Source of the DNA: a virus
Length of the DNA stretch: 64,000 nucleotides
Virus record (IMG/VR): IMGVR_UViG_3300043410_001471
Span: 64,001 to 128,000 of that record
Direction: 5' to 3' (one strand)
Of the stretch, positions 1 to 10,255 are shown in pieces. The notes under the pieces were generated by a model. That model had not been told where the DNA came from and did not search any database. It saw only the letters and a list, made by a program, of their open reading frames with translations. The translations under genes were made by a program, and so were the position numbers. Each line of letters starts with the position of its first letter. The stretch's first letter is position 1.

Positions 1-1
1 T

Positions 2-1696
2 ACTATAACTATTTATCAATTATTACCGGCGGTTGGTAGTGGTGCAAGTAATGTTCCAGATGAAACATATTGTGTGAAAATAAAAGAAGGTATGGAAGTT
101 TCTTCTACTACCAACTCTAACATAATTTTTAGAACAATTGATTCGGTTGATTTTGGATTAATCGATGGTAGAGAAGTTGATGTATATGAAAGGGATTCCA
201 ATGGTGAACCAACTTTTTATTTATTAACTAAAAAGGTAAAAGCAATATCTGCTGTTCAAAAAGAAACTTCATTTACATTTGGTTCATATGAAGAATATCC
301 TAAAGTAGAATTAACTGATGAAAATATAATTTCAATAGTATCTGTTACGGATTCTAATAATAACAAATATTATGAAGTTCCATATCTAGCTCAAGAGAGT
401 ATTTTTATAGAGCAACCAAATATACAATCAAATTCGGATTTATATACAAATTCATCCGATGTTCCATATATTTTAGAAGTACAAAAAGTACCTCGTAGAT
501 TTTCTATAAAAGTAAATTCAGATAATACAATGGATTTACAATTTGGTAGTGGTGATACATCTATGAATGATGAGATAATTTTACCAAATCCAAAGAATGT
601 AGGATTGGGATTAGCAAATTCAATTAATAGATTGAATGATGGTATTGACCCATCTAATTTCTTAAAAACAAATACATTTGGAGTAGTACCAACAAATACA
701 ACATTGACTGTAAAATATTTAGTAGGTGGTGGGGTTAGTTCAAATGTGAATACGGGTGATTTAATTAAAATCAACAAAATAGAATTTGAAGAAGATTTGG
801 TTTCTATTACAAATCAAGCCTTATATGAATCTATGAAGCAATCTATTGCAGTTGAAAATTTAGAACCAGCAATAGGAGGTAGAGGTAGTGAATCAATCGA
901 AGAAATCAGACAAAATGCTTTAGCAATGTTTGGTTCTCAAAATAGAGCAGTAACGAGACAAGATTATGTTGTAAGAGCATTATCAATGCCAGAACGATAT
1001 GGTAGTGTTGCAAAAGTATATGTTTCACCTGATGGCGAAATAGATAATAATTCTCCTGCATCGATTCTTGCAAATCCTAAAAATATATCTGAATTTGTTG
1101 GTATAGTTGAATCATTAAAAGATAAATCTAAACAAGACATTCAAAAAGAATTAGTTAAATATCTTACTGAAAAGAAAACGGCAATTGCGGAGGTGAATAA
1201 TCCATTTGCGATAAATATGTATATATTGGGATACGATTCTAATAAGAATTTAACAAATATAAATGATGCTGTAAAGCAAAACCTTAAAACATATTTAGGG
1301 GAATATCGTATGATTACGGATGCAGTGAATATTATTAACGGATTTATTGTTAATATTGGGGTTGATTTTGATATCATATGTTATTCAAACTATAATAAAA
1401 ACGAAGTACTTGCAAATTGTTTAATAGAATTACAATCGTATTTCGATATAGATAATTGGACATTCAATAAACCAATCAATATTTCAGAAATAGAATTGAT
1501 ATTAGCAAATGTAGAAGGTGTAATGAGTGTTCCATCGGTTAAGATACACAATTTGTGTGGAGGGGATGGTAATTATTCAACAAATAAATATAACATAGAA
1601 CAGGCTACTAAAGGTAAGATTGTATATCCATCTTTAGACCCATCTATATTTGAAGTAAAATATCCAAACAAAGACATAAAAGGGAGGGCTTTATAA
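2..1696 (+). CDS. gp6: Baseplate wedge protein, gp6-like (5' end outside window)
   Basis: T4 gp6 and its P2 gpJ relatives form the wedge ring that links the baseplate hub to the outer wedge. The frame is open from base 2, so the GTG at 74 is only an internal codon and the gene starts upstream of the window. The strongest signature lies at about nt 873-970: an acidic segment with ESIEEIR followed by SQNRAVTRQDY, which is the conserved block of the gp6/baseplate-J family. The C-terminal part, with predicted alternating beta and helical segments, also fits. Its stop overlaps the next start (TAATG), so the genes are probably translationally coupled. I am confident of the family; the exact T4 equivalence is inferred from this block and from the structural neighbourhood. 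Confidence 0.85.
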   Translation, partial: TITIYQLLPAVGSGASNVPDETYCVKIKEGMEVSSTTNSNIIFRTIDSVDFGLIDGREVDVYERDSNGEPTFYLLTKKVKAISAVQKETSFTFGSYEEYPKVELTDENIISIVSVTDSNNNKYYEVPYLAQESIFIEQPNIQSNSDLYTNSSDVPYILEVQKVPRRFSIKVNSDNTMDLQFGSGDTSMNDEIILPNPKNVGLGLANSINRLNDGIDPSNFLKTNTFGVVPTNTTLTVKYLVGGGVSSNVNTGDLIKINKIEFEEDLVSITNQALYESMKQSIAVENLEPAIGGRGSESIEEIRQNALAMFGSQNRAVTRQDYVVRALSMPERYGSVAKVYVSPDGEIDNNSPASILANPKNISEFVGIVESLKDKSKQDIQKELVKYLTEKKTAIAEVNNPFAINMYILGYDSNKNLTNINDAVKQNLKTYLGEYRMITDAVNIINGFIVNIGVDFDIICYSNYNKNEVLANCLIELQSYFDIDNWTFNKPINISEIELILANVEGVMSVPSVKIHNLCGGDGNYSTNKYNIEQATKGKIVYPSLDPSIFEVKYPNKDIKGRAL

Positions 1697-2772
1697 TGCA
1701 TAAATTTTATACATCATCATACGATGCAAGTATCTACTTACAACAACCTGACCAGAATGCTGGTAGAGATGAAATATTGGAAGTAGGTAAATTATATTAT
1801 GGAGATATCAAAGATATATACAGAACTTTAATTAAGTTTGATGTATCATCCATATCATCATCAATAGCTAGTGGGGAGATAACAGGAAGTTGGAAAGCTT
1901 TCTTAAATCTTAAATCCGCAAATTCTGAAGAAATTCCTTTGGAATATACAATTTATGCAAACGCAGTTTCTCAAAGTTGGACTATGGGAACTGGTACTAA
2001 ATTTGATAATATTAGTACAGATGGTATTAGTTGGAAATATAGAAATGGTATAGATAAATGGGTTTCATATGATACTACGGGAGGAACGGCAGTTTATACA
2101 TCAAATACAACGGGTTCTGCTAACGCAGAAGGTGGTGTTTGGTATTTGAGTGGTTCTGCTTCACAATCATACTCATATGAGCCGGATGATGTTAGAATGG
2201 ATGTTACCGATATGGTTTCATTGTGGGTTAGTGGGTCTGTATTAAATAATGGTATGATTGTACATCATAGTTTAAATGCTGAAAATGATACAATCGATTA
2301 TGGTGTACTTAAATTTTTCTCAAAAGAAACACATACTATATATGAACCAAAATTAGAAATAGTTTGGGATGATTCATCATTTATCACAGGTTCTTTAACG
2401 GAAATACCATCTGAAAATTTTAAAATTGCTTTAACAAATTTAAAAGCAAAATACCAAAAAGATACAAAAGTAAAAATAAGAGTTAAGGGTAGAGAATTAT
2501 ATCCATTGAGAACTTTCTCCGGAACATTTGATTACGATAATACAAACTATTTACCTACTACATCTTATTATCAATTGGAAGATTATATAACAAATGAAAT
2601 TATATATCCATTTGGTGAATACACAAAATTAAGTTGTGATTCTTCTGGTAGTTATTTTATATTAGATTTGAATACTTTACCATCAAATAGAGTGTACAAA
2701 ATAAAAATAAAAGTAATTCAATCGGGTATCACATATATAATAGATGATAAATCAACATTTGAAATAGTATAA
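1696..2772 (+). CDS. Baseplate/tail structural protein with DNRLRE-like domain
   Basis: The protein begins with a YDASIYLQQPDQNAG segment followed by DEILEVGKLYYGD and IYRTLIKFD. Further on it has DVTDMVSLWVSG, LKFFSKE and EPKLEIVW. This order (position-marked strands, 'idVTd-V--W--G', 'ikFySrE', 'P-Lev') is the layout of DNRLRE-type beta-sandwich domains, which usually decorate secreted or surface proteins. The C-terminal 130 residues after the sandwich are not recognised. Position directly after gp6 and before other structural genes suggests a virion role, perhaps a wedge-attached or fibre-connecting protein. The domain call is by pattern only. Confidence 0.6.
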   Translation: MHKFYTSSYDASIYLQQPDQNAGRDEILEVGKLYYGDIKDIYRTLIKFDVSSISSSIASGEITGSWKAFLNLKSANSEEIPLEYTIYANAVSQSWTMGTGTKFDNISTDGISWKYRNGIDKWVSYDTTGGTAVYTSNTTGSANAEGGVWYLSGSASQSYSYEPDDVRMDVTDMVSLWVSGSVLNNGMIVHHSLNAENDTIDYGVLKFFSKETHTIYEPKLEIVWDDSSFITGSLTEIPSENFKIALTNLKAKYQKDTKVKIRVKGRELYPLRTFSGTFDYDNTNYLPTTSYYQLEDYITNEIIYPFGEYTKLSCDSSGSYFILDLNTLPSNRVYKIKIKVIQSGITYIIDDKSTFEIV

Positions 2773-2774
2773 TA

Positions 2775-3917
2775 ATGACTAATTTAGAAGCAATAGCATT
2801 AAAGTTAGAAGAAGAAAAGAAAGCAAAATTAGAATCGATATTAAGTATATCGGGTTCATCAGCTATTGCCAAAAATGAATATGGTGTAACTGTTGTAGAT
2901 GAAACAAATGCAGCATCTTCTTTACTATTCAAGCCATTAACTAAAACTAAATTAGATGATGTTGAATTAGTAAAAGCTATCGATGTTGAAGTAAAGGAAT
3001 TGAAGCCAGATATTCCTGCTATTAATCGTAATCTAGTTCCAAAACCATTATATGATGAAAAGGTAACCGAAAACGAAGATTTAAGAAAAGAGGTAGAGAA
3101 ACTTACAAATGATGTTGAAACTTTGACAAATGAGATATCATCTTTAAATAGTAAATTACTAAGTGAGATAAATCAAAAGTTAAATATAGAGCAAACAAAT
3201 GATTTATTAGTAAATCAGTTAGATACATTAGGTGGTACATTGGGAGATATAAGTGGGCAGATATCAACATCTTTACAAAAATCAGTTGATGAATCCATTT
3301 TAAGAGCATCTTTGCAATCACAAAATACGGGTTTCAAAGCTCAAATTAATGCTTTAATTAAACAAATTGATTCATTAAATGCAATTATCCGTGGTTTACA
3401 AGCACAATTAGGAGCAGTTCAACAACAACAAGCAATTCAACAATCAACTGTAAATTCGGCAGCAGCTAGTGGTGGTGATGTGATAAATAAAGTGGTGGTA
3501 TTAACATTTGAAGGACCTAAAGAAGAACCAAATTTTAAATTAGTTGGTAAATTAAATCCAGATAATGGTGATACCAAATTTGTAACAGGTGGTACTTTAA
3601 GATTTGTAAACAACGATACACAACCTGTTACGATTGAGTTAGCGGCACCTGTTGGTGGTGGAATGCAAAAGCCTTGGTTGATATTTCCAAAGTCAAATTT
3701 CCAAATAGAAGGTGGTAAAGATGATAGTTTGAAATTATCAATAAGTAAAAGTGCCGGGGATGGTATAGAACCTTCATACGGCGGATGGCTTAGTGGGTGG
3801 GGAAAAAGTAAAGGATACGATACAACTATGACTGTTAATGTTAAACGAACTGATGGTAGTACTGAATCAAAATCATATACGATTCATTTTGTAAAAAATC
3901 ATCCAAAATCATTTTAA
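2775..3917 (+). CDS. Coiled-coil structural protein of unknown function
   Basis: Not recognised by family. Residues about 95-150 form a heptad-like coiled coil (KVTENEDLRKEVEKL and onward), and a second helical stretch at 180-225 ends in a Gln-rich linker. The C-terminal 140 residues are beta-rich and Gly/Lys-containing, beginning at VVVLTFEGPKEEP, and could be an immunoglobulin-like or sandwich domain. An N-terminal coiled coil with a C-terminal globular domain is common in trimeric tail appendages. It starts 2 bases after the preceding stop and lies in the baseplate gene block, so a virion role is likely but inferred from position. Confidence 0.5.
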   Translation: MTNLEAIALKLEEEKKAKLESILSISGSSAIAKNEYGVTVVDETNAASSLLFKPLTKTKLDDVELVKAIDVEVKELKPDIPAINRNLVPKPLYDEKVTENEDLRKEVEKLTNDVETLTNEISSLNSKLLSEINQKLNIEQTNDLLVNQLDTLGGTLGDISGQISTSLQKSVDESILRASLQSQNTGFKAQINALIKQIDSLNAIIRGLQAQLGAVQQQQAIQQSTVNSAAASGGDVINKVVVLTFEGPKEEPNFKLVGKLNPDNGDTKFVTGGTLRFVNNDTQPVTIELAAPVGGGMQKPWLIFPKSNFQIEGGKDDSLKLSISKSAGDGIEPSYGGWLSGWGKSKGYDTTMTVNVKRTDGSTESKSYTIHFVKNHPKSF

Positions 3918-3923
3918 TAAATT

Positions 3924-5192
3924 ATGAGTATTAAAAAATATACAAACTTCGAAGCAGTAAATGCTAAGATAGATAATGAAGGTCGTTTTTTACAACCAGA
4001 AGATTTCTTTATTGTTTCTAAAAATGAGATAGAAGATACTGATTTTGGTGATTGTAAGTATGATGTTATGGAAGTATCTGTTTACGATATTAATAGTAAT
4101 TTATTACCACAAAAATCGGGAAACAATGTTGCTTATATAAAAAAGCAAGATATTAAAAATTATATGTATAGTTTAGTTAATGCAGGTGGTCAAAAGGAAA
4201 TTGCCATCAACATTGAAAAACTATTAAATGATTTAGGATTTAAAAATGGCATTCTTAAAGTTAATATAAATTTTGTTAGAAATAAAGTTGGTTCAGATAA
4301 TGAATTACAAAGAGTTTGGATACAAGAAATTTCTCCTTCAAGAGAGGAAGTTCGTATTATACCATTAAAAACAAAAGATGAAAATATAAATAATATTACA
4401 AAATCAGAATTTAAAAAAATTAATAATTTAAGTAAAGATTTTAAATATTACAAAAAAAATATATTAGATGCATTAGATAAATTTGAAGTTAATTCATTAT
4501 CAGTAATTGATGATGCATTAGTTGCTAAATTTGGAAATGATTTTAGAGCAACAATTAGAAAAGATTTTGGTTTAAGAGATTTAGATACTTTTAATAAGAG
4601 AGTATTCGAAAATTTCAGAGATAGTATTAAGCATTGGGTAAATAATAGATACTACGATATATCTCAATCCAATTTTGGAAAACCATCCGAAACTAGATTT
4701 GAAGATTGTGAACAATATGAATTTAATATGTTATTAACATCTATACAATCTATTTTAAATAACTGTATTTCATTTAATATAAAAACATTAAAAAGAAGAA
4801 GTGTAAATTATAACCAAGTTCCAAAAGAATTTGCAATAGTTGAATTGAGAAAACAAATACAAAATAATTTGGAATCATTCCAAACAAAGATTGATATTAA
4901 AAGAAATATTTATTCGCCTGATAGGGCAAATGTTGTAGTTGGTGGTACTAAGGAATTACCTCCAATAACAACTGTAATAGAGAAGGAAGTAGTAATTGAA
5001 ACTCCAAAGCCAGAACCTACTCCTATACCCGAACCTAAGCCTGAGCCGGTTATTGAACCGCCCAAAACTGCACCAGAACCATCTATACCATCTTATGGTG
5101 GAGGTGGCGGCGGAGGCGGTAGAGTTATGGATGATTATAGAAACTATAATGGTGGAATAATCGATAGACCTAATGTGCAAGAGTATACATAA
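3924..5192 (+). CDS. Unknown structural-region protein with Pro- and Gly-rich tail
   Basis: I do not recognise this protein. Residues 1-340 are mixed alpha/beta and rich in Asn, Lys and Ile, with a helical middle part. From about residue 345 the sequence becomes low complexity: a Pro/Glu/Lys repeat (PKPEPTPIPEPKPEP), then a run of eight glycines near residue 395, then an Asn/Tyr-rich end. Such Pro-rich spacers followed by Gly runs often tether domains or assembly factors. It is preceded by structural genes and followed by an ATATTTATA box and the large baseplate gene. Function unknown. Confidence 0.5.
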   Translation: MSIKKYTNFEAVNAKIDNEGRFLQPEDFFIVSKNEIEDTDFGDCKYDVMEVSVYDINSNLLPQKSGNNVAYIKKQDIKNYMYSLVNAGGQKEIAINIEKLLNDLGFKNGILKVNINFVRNKVGSDNELQRVWIQEISPSREEVRIIPLKTKDENINNITKSEFKKINNLSKDFKYYKKNILDALDKFEVNSLSVIDDALVAKFGNDFRATIRKDFGLRDLDTFNKRVFENFRDSIKHWVNNRYYDISQSNFGKPSETRFEDCEQYEFNMLLTSIQSILNNCISFNIKTLKRRSVNYNQVPKEFAIVELRKQIQNNLESFQTKIDIKRNIYSPDRANVVVGGTKELPPITTVIEKEVVIETPKPEPTPIPEPKPEPVIEPPKTAPEPSIPSYGGGGGGGGRVMDDYRNYNGGIIDRPNVQEYT

Positions 5193-5205
5193 AATTATCA
5201 TTAAG

Positions 5206-5214
5206 ATATTTATA
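5206..5214 (+). promoter_or_regulatory. ATATTTATA box before the 1659-residue baseplate gene
   Basis: A 9-base ATATTTATA lies in the 35-base gap, 13 bases before the TTG start at 5228. The same box recurs before other transcription units in the window. A phage-specific promoter element is inferred. Confidence 0.5.
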
Positions 5215-5227
5215 ATAAACAATTACT

Positions 5228-8200
5228 TTGGAAAAACCAATAGAACAACTTTTTGATTATCCTACATTCGATAGTAATAATGGAATTCCACTAGCTGTAT
5301 TAAACGATGCGGCTTCTGGATTTGATTATGGATTTCCAGCGCCATCACCGGCGCCGCCATATGTACCACCAGTTCCAACTAATCCAATGACTATTCATCT
5401 TATTGGTGAAGATTCTGTTGCATTAGAATTTTTAGAAGATGGTGCTTCAAAGGGATTTGGAAATGTAGTAGATGTAATCTATTCGAGTAATCTACAATTT
5501 AATGGACCAAAAACATATACGGCAAATTTAGCCAATGGTAAGGTATTATCTAAATTCGTAGTTGCTACAAAAAAATTACAATATATCAATGGTGAAATAG
5601 ATGGTATAGGTGTTACCGAATATAGATTGGTAAACGATAATTGGGAAGAGCAGGCAACTCAAAATTTTAATTTCGGAAGTATTGCATTACGATTTAAATC
5701 ATCAGTTTCTATACCAGTAAAACCAATAGAAACTATACAAATTGTACCAACTGTTATTTCAACTGCCAATCCCAATTCTCAAATTGAAATGGGATTCTTT
5801 TCAAATTTAGAAAATGAATTAAATAACAGTCTTAGATTATATTATCAAATTGTATACAACTCATCTATAATAGATTCGGGAGATGTTACATTGGGTAATA
5901 ATATATTTAAAGAGTTTTCAAATCAAATTTTAGATAATGCTTCTGTAAATTTTGAAGTTAGGGGTAATACGCCTGATGGAATTTTTGTAGAACAAATTTA
6001 TAGTGGTATTTCATCACAATATAATGGTGATTTTAGTAGATTAAATAAAGTACCATACGCATTTAGTGTACCGGCTTCTCAATTAAAAAATTCATTTTTA
6101 GTAATAGTAGATGCTGGTAAAGAAGTAAAATATGCAGAACCTAAGATAACATTAGGACAAACTCAATACAATGTTGCAGTAAAAGAATCCGATACCGAAA
6201 AACCTATTGCCATTTCATTTAATACTGAAAATGCAGATAGAGTTTTGGTTTATGTAGATTCTACTACAATAATAGAAGTACCTGCTTCCGATAAAAGTGT
6301 TACACTATATTTCCAAAAAGATTTTAAAGAAATTTACGGAACTAAAAAATTAATATTAGTAGCAGAAGGTAATAATTATGGAACTGGCCAAAAAGCAGAA
6401 GTATTAGTTACATTTACTGCTATAAACGATTTTCCATCAATAACCGAAACAACCTTTGCAGATGTGATTGATGTTCCTTCGTTTTCGGATTTCAACATCG
6501 AATATGAAATTAAATATTCTACATTTGCAGCAACTTCTGTAGATGTTTGGTTAAAACAAAAAGATGGTTCTAAGATTGGATTGTTAAGTAATCAATCTTC
6601 AAATGGAAGTATAAAAATAAATCTTAAAAAATTAAGAGAAACTTATCCAAATTGGGTTGGTAGTGATAATGTAACATTAGTATTAAAACCATACAATAGA
6701 GGAGGAGCTGAAGAATTAATTGGTAATGAATATGAAGTTGTTACTAAATTAATTTTACCAACTTTACAATTGGATGAAGATATTATATCTACTGCATTAT
6801 TTCAAGCATTTGCTGAAAAAATAAGTGTAGTAGAACCTGAACCAGATAGTAAATATTTAACACATCTTGCCAATTTTGGGAATGATGAACAAATTATAAT
6901 TTCTTCTTGGGAAAATGATAATTGGACATTATCTAAAAAATCAGAAGATGAATTGGGTAACATATTTGTTAAAGATTCCGATGTAGTTGAATCTATAATA
7001 TTAAAATTATATTCACCAATACCATCTAACATTGTAAACAATTCTACATTTTGGATTACAAAGTTAATGACGAATCCATTAATAGAAACTGTTATATTAA
7101 ATGAGCAAGATGAATTAACATGTCCTCCATTAAAAGGACCAAATTTTAATATAGATGTTGATTTTGTTAGTGGGCAATCTACTAATTATGAATCTTTAGA
7201 TAATTTAATTTTAAGTGGTTCTACATCATCTAATCAATTAGTAACTACATATTTAAGTTCATCTTTAATAGATACAACCGAACTTAATATAGAATATGTA
7301 AGTGGTTCTACATATGTATGGAATAATTTTGTACATTTTAGTTCTGCTAAAGAAAGAGTTGATAATTTTGTTTATAAAGTACAATTAATAGAAAGATACG
7401 AATCATTATATACATCGGCATCTACAAATAATACATATAACAATAGTATTTCAGCTGCAAACGAAAGAGAAAGACAGCTTATAAAAAAGAATCAAGTATT
7501 GCAAGGATTTGATGGATTTGAAAATTTCTTATATACATCATCTTCTCTAAGTTGGCCTTACAATGGTAATGATAGAAAATTAAGTACTTCATCCGAAGTA
7601 AGTGATTGGTATGATAATATAATTGATTTAGCTGAAACATTTGATATAGAAAATCCAAACTGGGTTCAAAACAATATACCACAATATATTGTTAATGATG
7701 AAAATAATGATAGTTTGTTGTTATTCTTCTCAATGATTGGACAGCATTTTGATAACATATATTATCACACAAAAGCAATTGAAAGAAGTAGAGGATTGGG
7801 ATACAAATCTAAAGATGGTATTTCTGATAAGTTATTATTTGATGTATTACAATCATTTGGTTGGGATGCAAAGAATTTAGCAACTGATACTCAATTATGG
7901 AATTATGTGTTCGGTTTGGATAAGGATGGTAATATAAAAAATGAAAATCCTGCAAAAGCTAGAACATATGAAGTTTGGAGAAGAATTGTAAACAACTTAC
8001 CTTATTTGTTAAAACACAAAGGTACGAGAAGAGGTGTGTATGCATTATTAAGTTGTTATGGTATTCCATCATCTAATCTTTCAATTTTGGAGTTTGGTGG
8101 ACCAGAAGTAACTGAAACTACTAAGAGTAAATTAGTAATGGATAACATTACAACTGCTCTTAAAATGAATAGTGGTTCATCTATTGAAATGGATTGGAAC

Positions 8201-10207
8201 ATAACTGACAAAGGTACTAAACCAAATACGATTGAATTATTTATAAAACCATCAAACTATACAAATTATCAAACTATAATTTCTGGTAGTGATTGGAGTT
8301 TACAATTGAGTGGTTCTACTAATAGTGAATATGGTAAAGTGGCTTTCAATTATTCGGGTTCAACGGCATTATCATCATCATTACTTCCAATATTCAATGG
8401 TGGATTTTTTGGTATAGCTATAAGTAGTGGTTCTAATGGGGTACAATTAAATGTAAGACAATCAGATAAAGAAAGAACTTTATTTGAAGAATCAATATCA
8501 TCGTCTGTATCTACAAATTGGAATAATGGTTCTACTATTAAATTAGGAGGAACTTATAGTGGTAGCGTTGATGAATTCCGTTTATGGTCTGATGTATTGG
8601 ATGCGCAAATATTTTATGAGCATGTTTCATTTCCTGAAATGATTAATGGTAATCATACATCATCTTCAACTGATGATTTATATTTCCGTTTAGATTTTGA
8701 ATATCCAAAGAATTTAGCAGAAACATCATCATTAATAAATGTTGATACTAATGTGTACTTTGAAAACGGATTGACACGAAACGATTATGAAAATGGAACA
8801 ACGGCATCTTTATATTCAATAAACGCATCACCATTATTGTCAGCATCGGCTAGTGGATTTAATTCAATCGGAGTATATCCATTTCAATTTGAACCAATAG
8901 ATAGAACTATTGTATTATCAATGCCAGATGCTGGTGTAGGTAGATATTCTACAAATAAAGTTAGATTTGAAGAACAAACATTGGTTTCAGATTTATCTTC
9001 AAAAAGTAGAGCAACTAAAAAAGCATACGACCAATCGCCGGTTGATTCAAACAGAGTTGGATTATTCTTCTCTCCTACAAAAGAGTTGAATATTGATATT
9101 GCAAAATCATTTGGTGGAATTAATTTGGATGATTACATTGGTGACCCATCTGATAACTACAAATCAAATTATAGTAGATTGGATTCATTGAGAAATTACT
9201 ATTTCCAAAGATTCGATGGTAGAGATATTTACGCATACATTAACTTAATCAAACTATATGAGAAATCTATGTTTGAAGATATTAAGAAAATGTTGCCGGC
9301 TAGAGTTAAAGCAACTACTGGTTTATTAATCGAACCGCATATTTTAGAAAGAAGTAAAATTGCTCAAAAGAAACCAACGGGCGAAGATTATCAAAAAGAA
9401 AGTGCTATCCATTATAGTGATACTACAATATTAAATTCTGAAAATATTCAAAAAGAAGTAACATTAGATACTACATTAGAATATAATTTAGTTTCAGAAA
9501 ATAATCAATATGATGCAACAATTTATTCATCATCTGTTGATAGAACCATTGGTGAAAATTATCAATATGAATCTACATACGATTATGTAGCTGATACTGA
9601 TACTTTTGGTGAAAGTTATCAAAAAGAAGTTGATATAAATGTAAGATTAGAAGAGCCAACGATACTTACTGAAATTGATATTATTAATAGTAATCAAATA
9701 GTTGGTCAAACTGATTATGAAAATATTGGATTTGGCATTTATGCACAAAGTGGTTCTGCAATTAGAACTTATTTTGATAAAGATGGTAGACGAGTTAAAG
9801 AAAGAGTTAGAGTTCAATTGGTAACGGAACAAAAGGAAAGAGAAGTTTCTAAGTTCAAAGTAGTAATTGATGGTAAGGGTGACCCACGTGGTGGTTATGA
9901 ATTGACATCATCGGTTTATACTGAAACTAAATTGAATATACAGCCATTTAGTGGTTCAACTCCGCCAGTTGTTGGTGGTGATATAATTGATGTAAAACCA
10001 TTAAACGGATATTTACCTACACATAATAAATTTACTTCGGATTTAACAACCGGATTAAAAAATTCTTATTATTTGGGAAGTAAAAATACAGCCGCAACAA
10101 CATTGGATGGTAGTTCTCCAATTGAAACATTTGTATCTAATCCAAATACATTGAAAGTAAATAAAGCAGGTAGAGCAGCTAACGAACCAATTTTGGAAGT
10201 AGAGTAA
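5228..10207 (+). CDS. Giant baseplate/tail protein with gpI-like KGT motif, LamG-like domain and 19-residue repeats
   Basis: The frame opens at a TTG 13 bases after an ATATTTATA box; no ATG precedes recognisable sequence. At residues 920-945 it has LPYLLKHKGTRRG followed by LLSCYGIP. This resembles the KGT region of P2 gpI-type tail proteins, the family linked to T4 gp7, which would suit a gene close to gp6. Residues about 985-1140 form a LamG/concanavalin-like sandwich (IELFIKP, SGSDWSLQL, VDEFRLW). Residues 1385-1479 hold five tandem 19-residue repeats. The N-terminal half is probably a string of beta domains. The protein is much longer than T4 gp7. The role as gp7 analogue is inference; virion location is likely. 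Confidence 0.65.
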   Translation: MEKPIEQLFDYPTFDSNNGIPLAVLNDAASGFDYGFPAPSPAPPYVPPVPTNPMTIHLIGEDSVALEFLEDGASKGFGNVVDVIYSSNLQFNGPKTYTANLANGKVLSKFVVATKKLQYINGEIDGIGVTEYRLVNDNWEEQATQNFNFGSIALRFKSSVSIPVKPIETIQIVPTVISTANPNSQIEMGFFSNLENELNNSLRLYYQIVYNSSIIDSGDVTLGNNIFKEFSNQILDNASVNFEVRGNTPDGIFVEQIYSGISSQYNGDFSRLNKVPYAFSVPASQLKNSFLVIVDAGKEVKYAEPKITLGQTQYNVAVKESDTEKPIAISFNTENADRVLVYVDSTTIIEVPASDKSVTLYFQKDFKEIYGTKKLILVAEGNNYGTGQKAEVLVTFTAINDFPSITETTFADVIDVPSFSDFNIEYEIKYSTFAATSVDVWLKQKDGSKIGLLSNQSSNGSIKINLKKLRETYPNWVGSDNVTLVLKPYNRGGAEELIGNEYEVVTKLILPTLQLDEDIISTALFQAFAEKISVVEPEPDSKYLTHLANFGNDEQIIISSWENDNWTLSKKSEDELGNIFVKDSDVVESIILKLYSPIPSNIVNNSTFWITKLMTNPLIETVILNEQDELTCPPLKGPNFNIDVDFVSGQSTNYESLDNLILSGSTSSNQLVTTYLSSSLIDTTELNIEYVSGSTYVWNNFVHFSSAKERVDNFVYKVQLIERYESLYTSASTNNTYNNSISAANERERQLIKKNQVLQGFDGFENFLYTSSSLSWPYNGNDRKLSTSSEVSDWYDNIIDLAETFDIENPNWVQNNIPQYIVNDENNDSLLLFFSMIGQHFDNIYYHTKAIERSRGLGYKSKDGISDKLLFDVLQSFGWDAKNLATDTQLWNYVFGLDKDGNIKNENPAKARTYEVWRRIVNNLPYLLKHKGTRRGVYALLSCYGIPSSNLSILEFGGPEVTETTKSKLVMDNITTALKMNSGSSIEMDWNITDKGTKPNTIELFIKPSNYTNYQTIISGSDWSLQLSGSTNSEYGKVAFNYSGSTALSSSLLPIFNGGFFGIAISSGSNGVQLNVRQSDKERTLFEESISSSVSTNWNNGSTIKLGGTYSGSVDEFRLWSDVLDAQIFYEHVSFPEMINGNHTSSSTDDLYFRLDFEYPKNLAETSSLINVDTNVYFENGLTRNDYENGTTASLYSINASPLLSASASGFNSIGVYPFQFEPIDRTIVLSMPDAGVGRYSTNKVRFEEQTLVSDLSSKSRATKKAYDQSPVDSNRVGLFFSPTKELNIDIAKSFGGINLDDYIGDPSDNYKSNYSRLDSLRNYYFQRFDGRDIYAYINLIKLYEKSMFEDIKKMLPARVKATTGLLIEPHILERSKIAQKKPTGEDYQKESAIHYSDTTILNSENIQKEVTLDTTLEYNLVSENNQYDATIYSSSVDRTIGENYQYESTYDYVADTDTFGESYQKEVDINVRLEEPTILTEIDIINSNQIVGQTDYENIGFGIYAQSGSAIRTYFDKDGRRVKERVRVQLVTEQKEREVSKFKVVIDGKGDPRGGYELTSSVYTETKLNIQPFSGSTPPVVGGDIIDVKPLNGYLPTHNKFTSDLTTGLKNSYYLGSKNTAATTLDGSSPIETFVSNPNTLKVNKAGRAANEPILEVE
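9380..9664 (+). repeat. Five tandem 57-base (19-residue) repeats inside the giant baseplate gene
   Basis: Within the preceding CDS, the motif (G/S)E-x-x-Q-(K/Y)-(E/D) recurs at residues 1385, 1404, 1423, 1442 and 1461, exactly 19 residues apart. The copies are diverged at DNA level, so this is an old protein repeat rather than a recent DNA duplication. Confidence 0.8.
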
Positions 10208-10225
10208 CGGATTTTTAAAATAATT

Positions 10226-10234
10226 ATATTTATA
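10226..10234 (+). promoter_or_regulatory. ATATTTATA box before the 207-residue structural gene
   Basis: ATATTTATA lies in the 48-base gap, 21 bases before the ATG at 10256. It is the same element as at 5206, and a promoter role is inferred. Confidence 0.5.
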
Positions 10235-10255
10235 AACAAAGAATAATAATATACT

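Noticed and set aside
391-777. 128-residue minus-strand open frame inside the gp6-like gene
   Set aside because: It is the antisense shadow of a well-supported + strand gene, Phe/Ile/Ser-rich with no motif.
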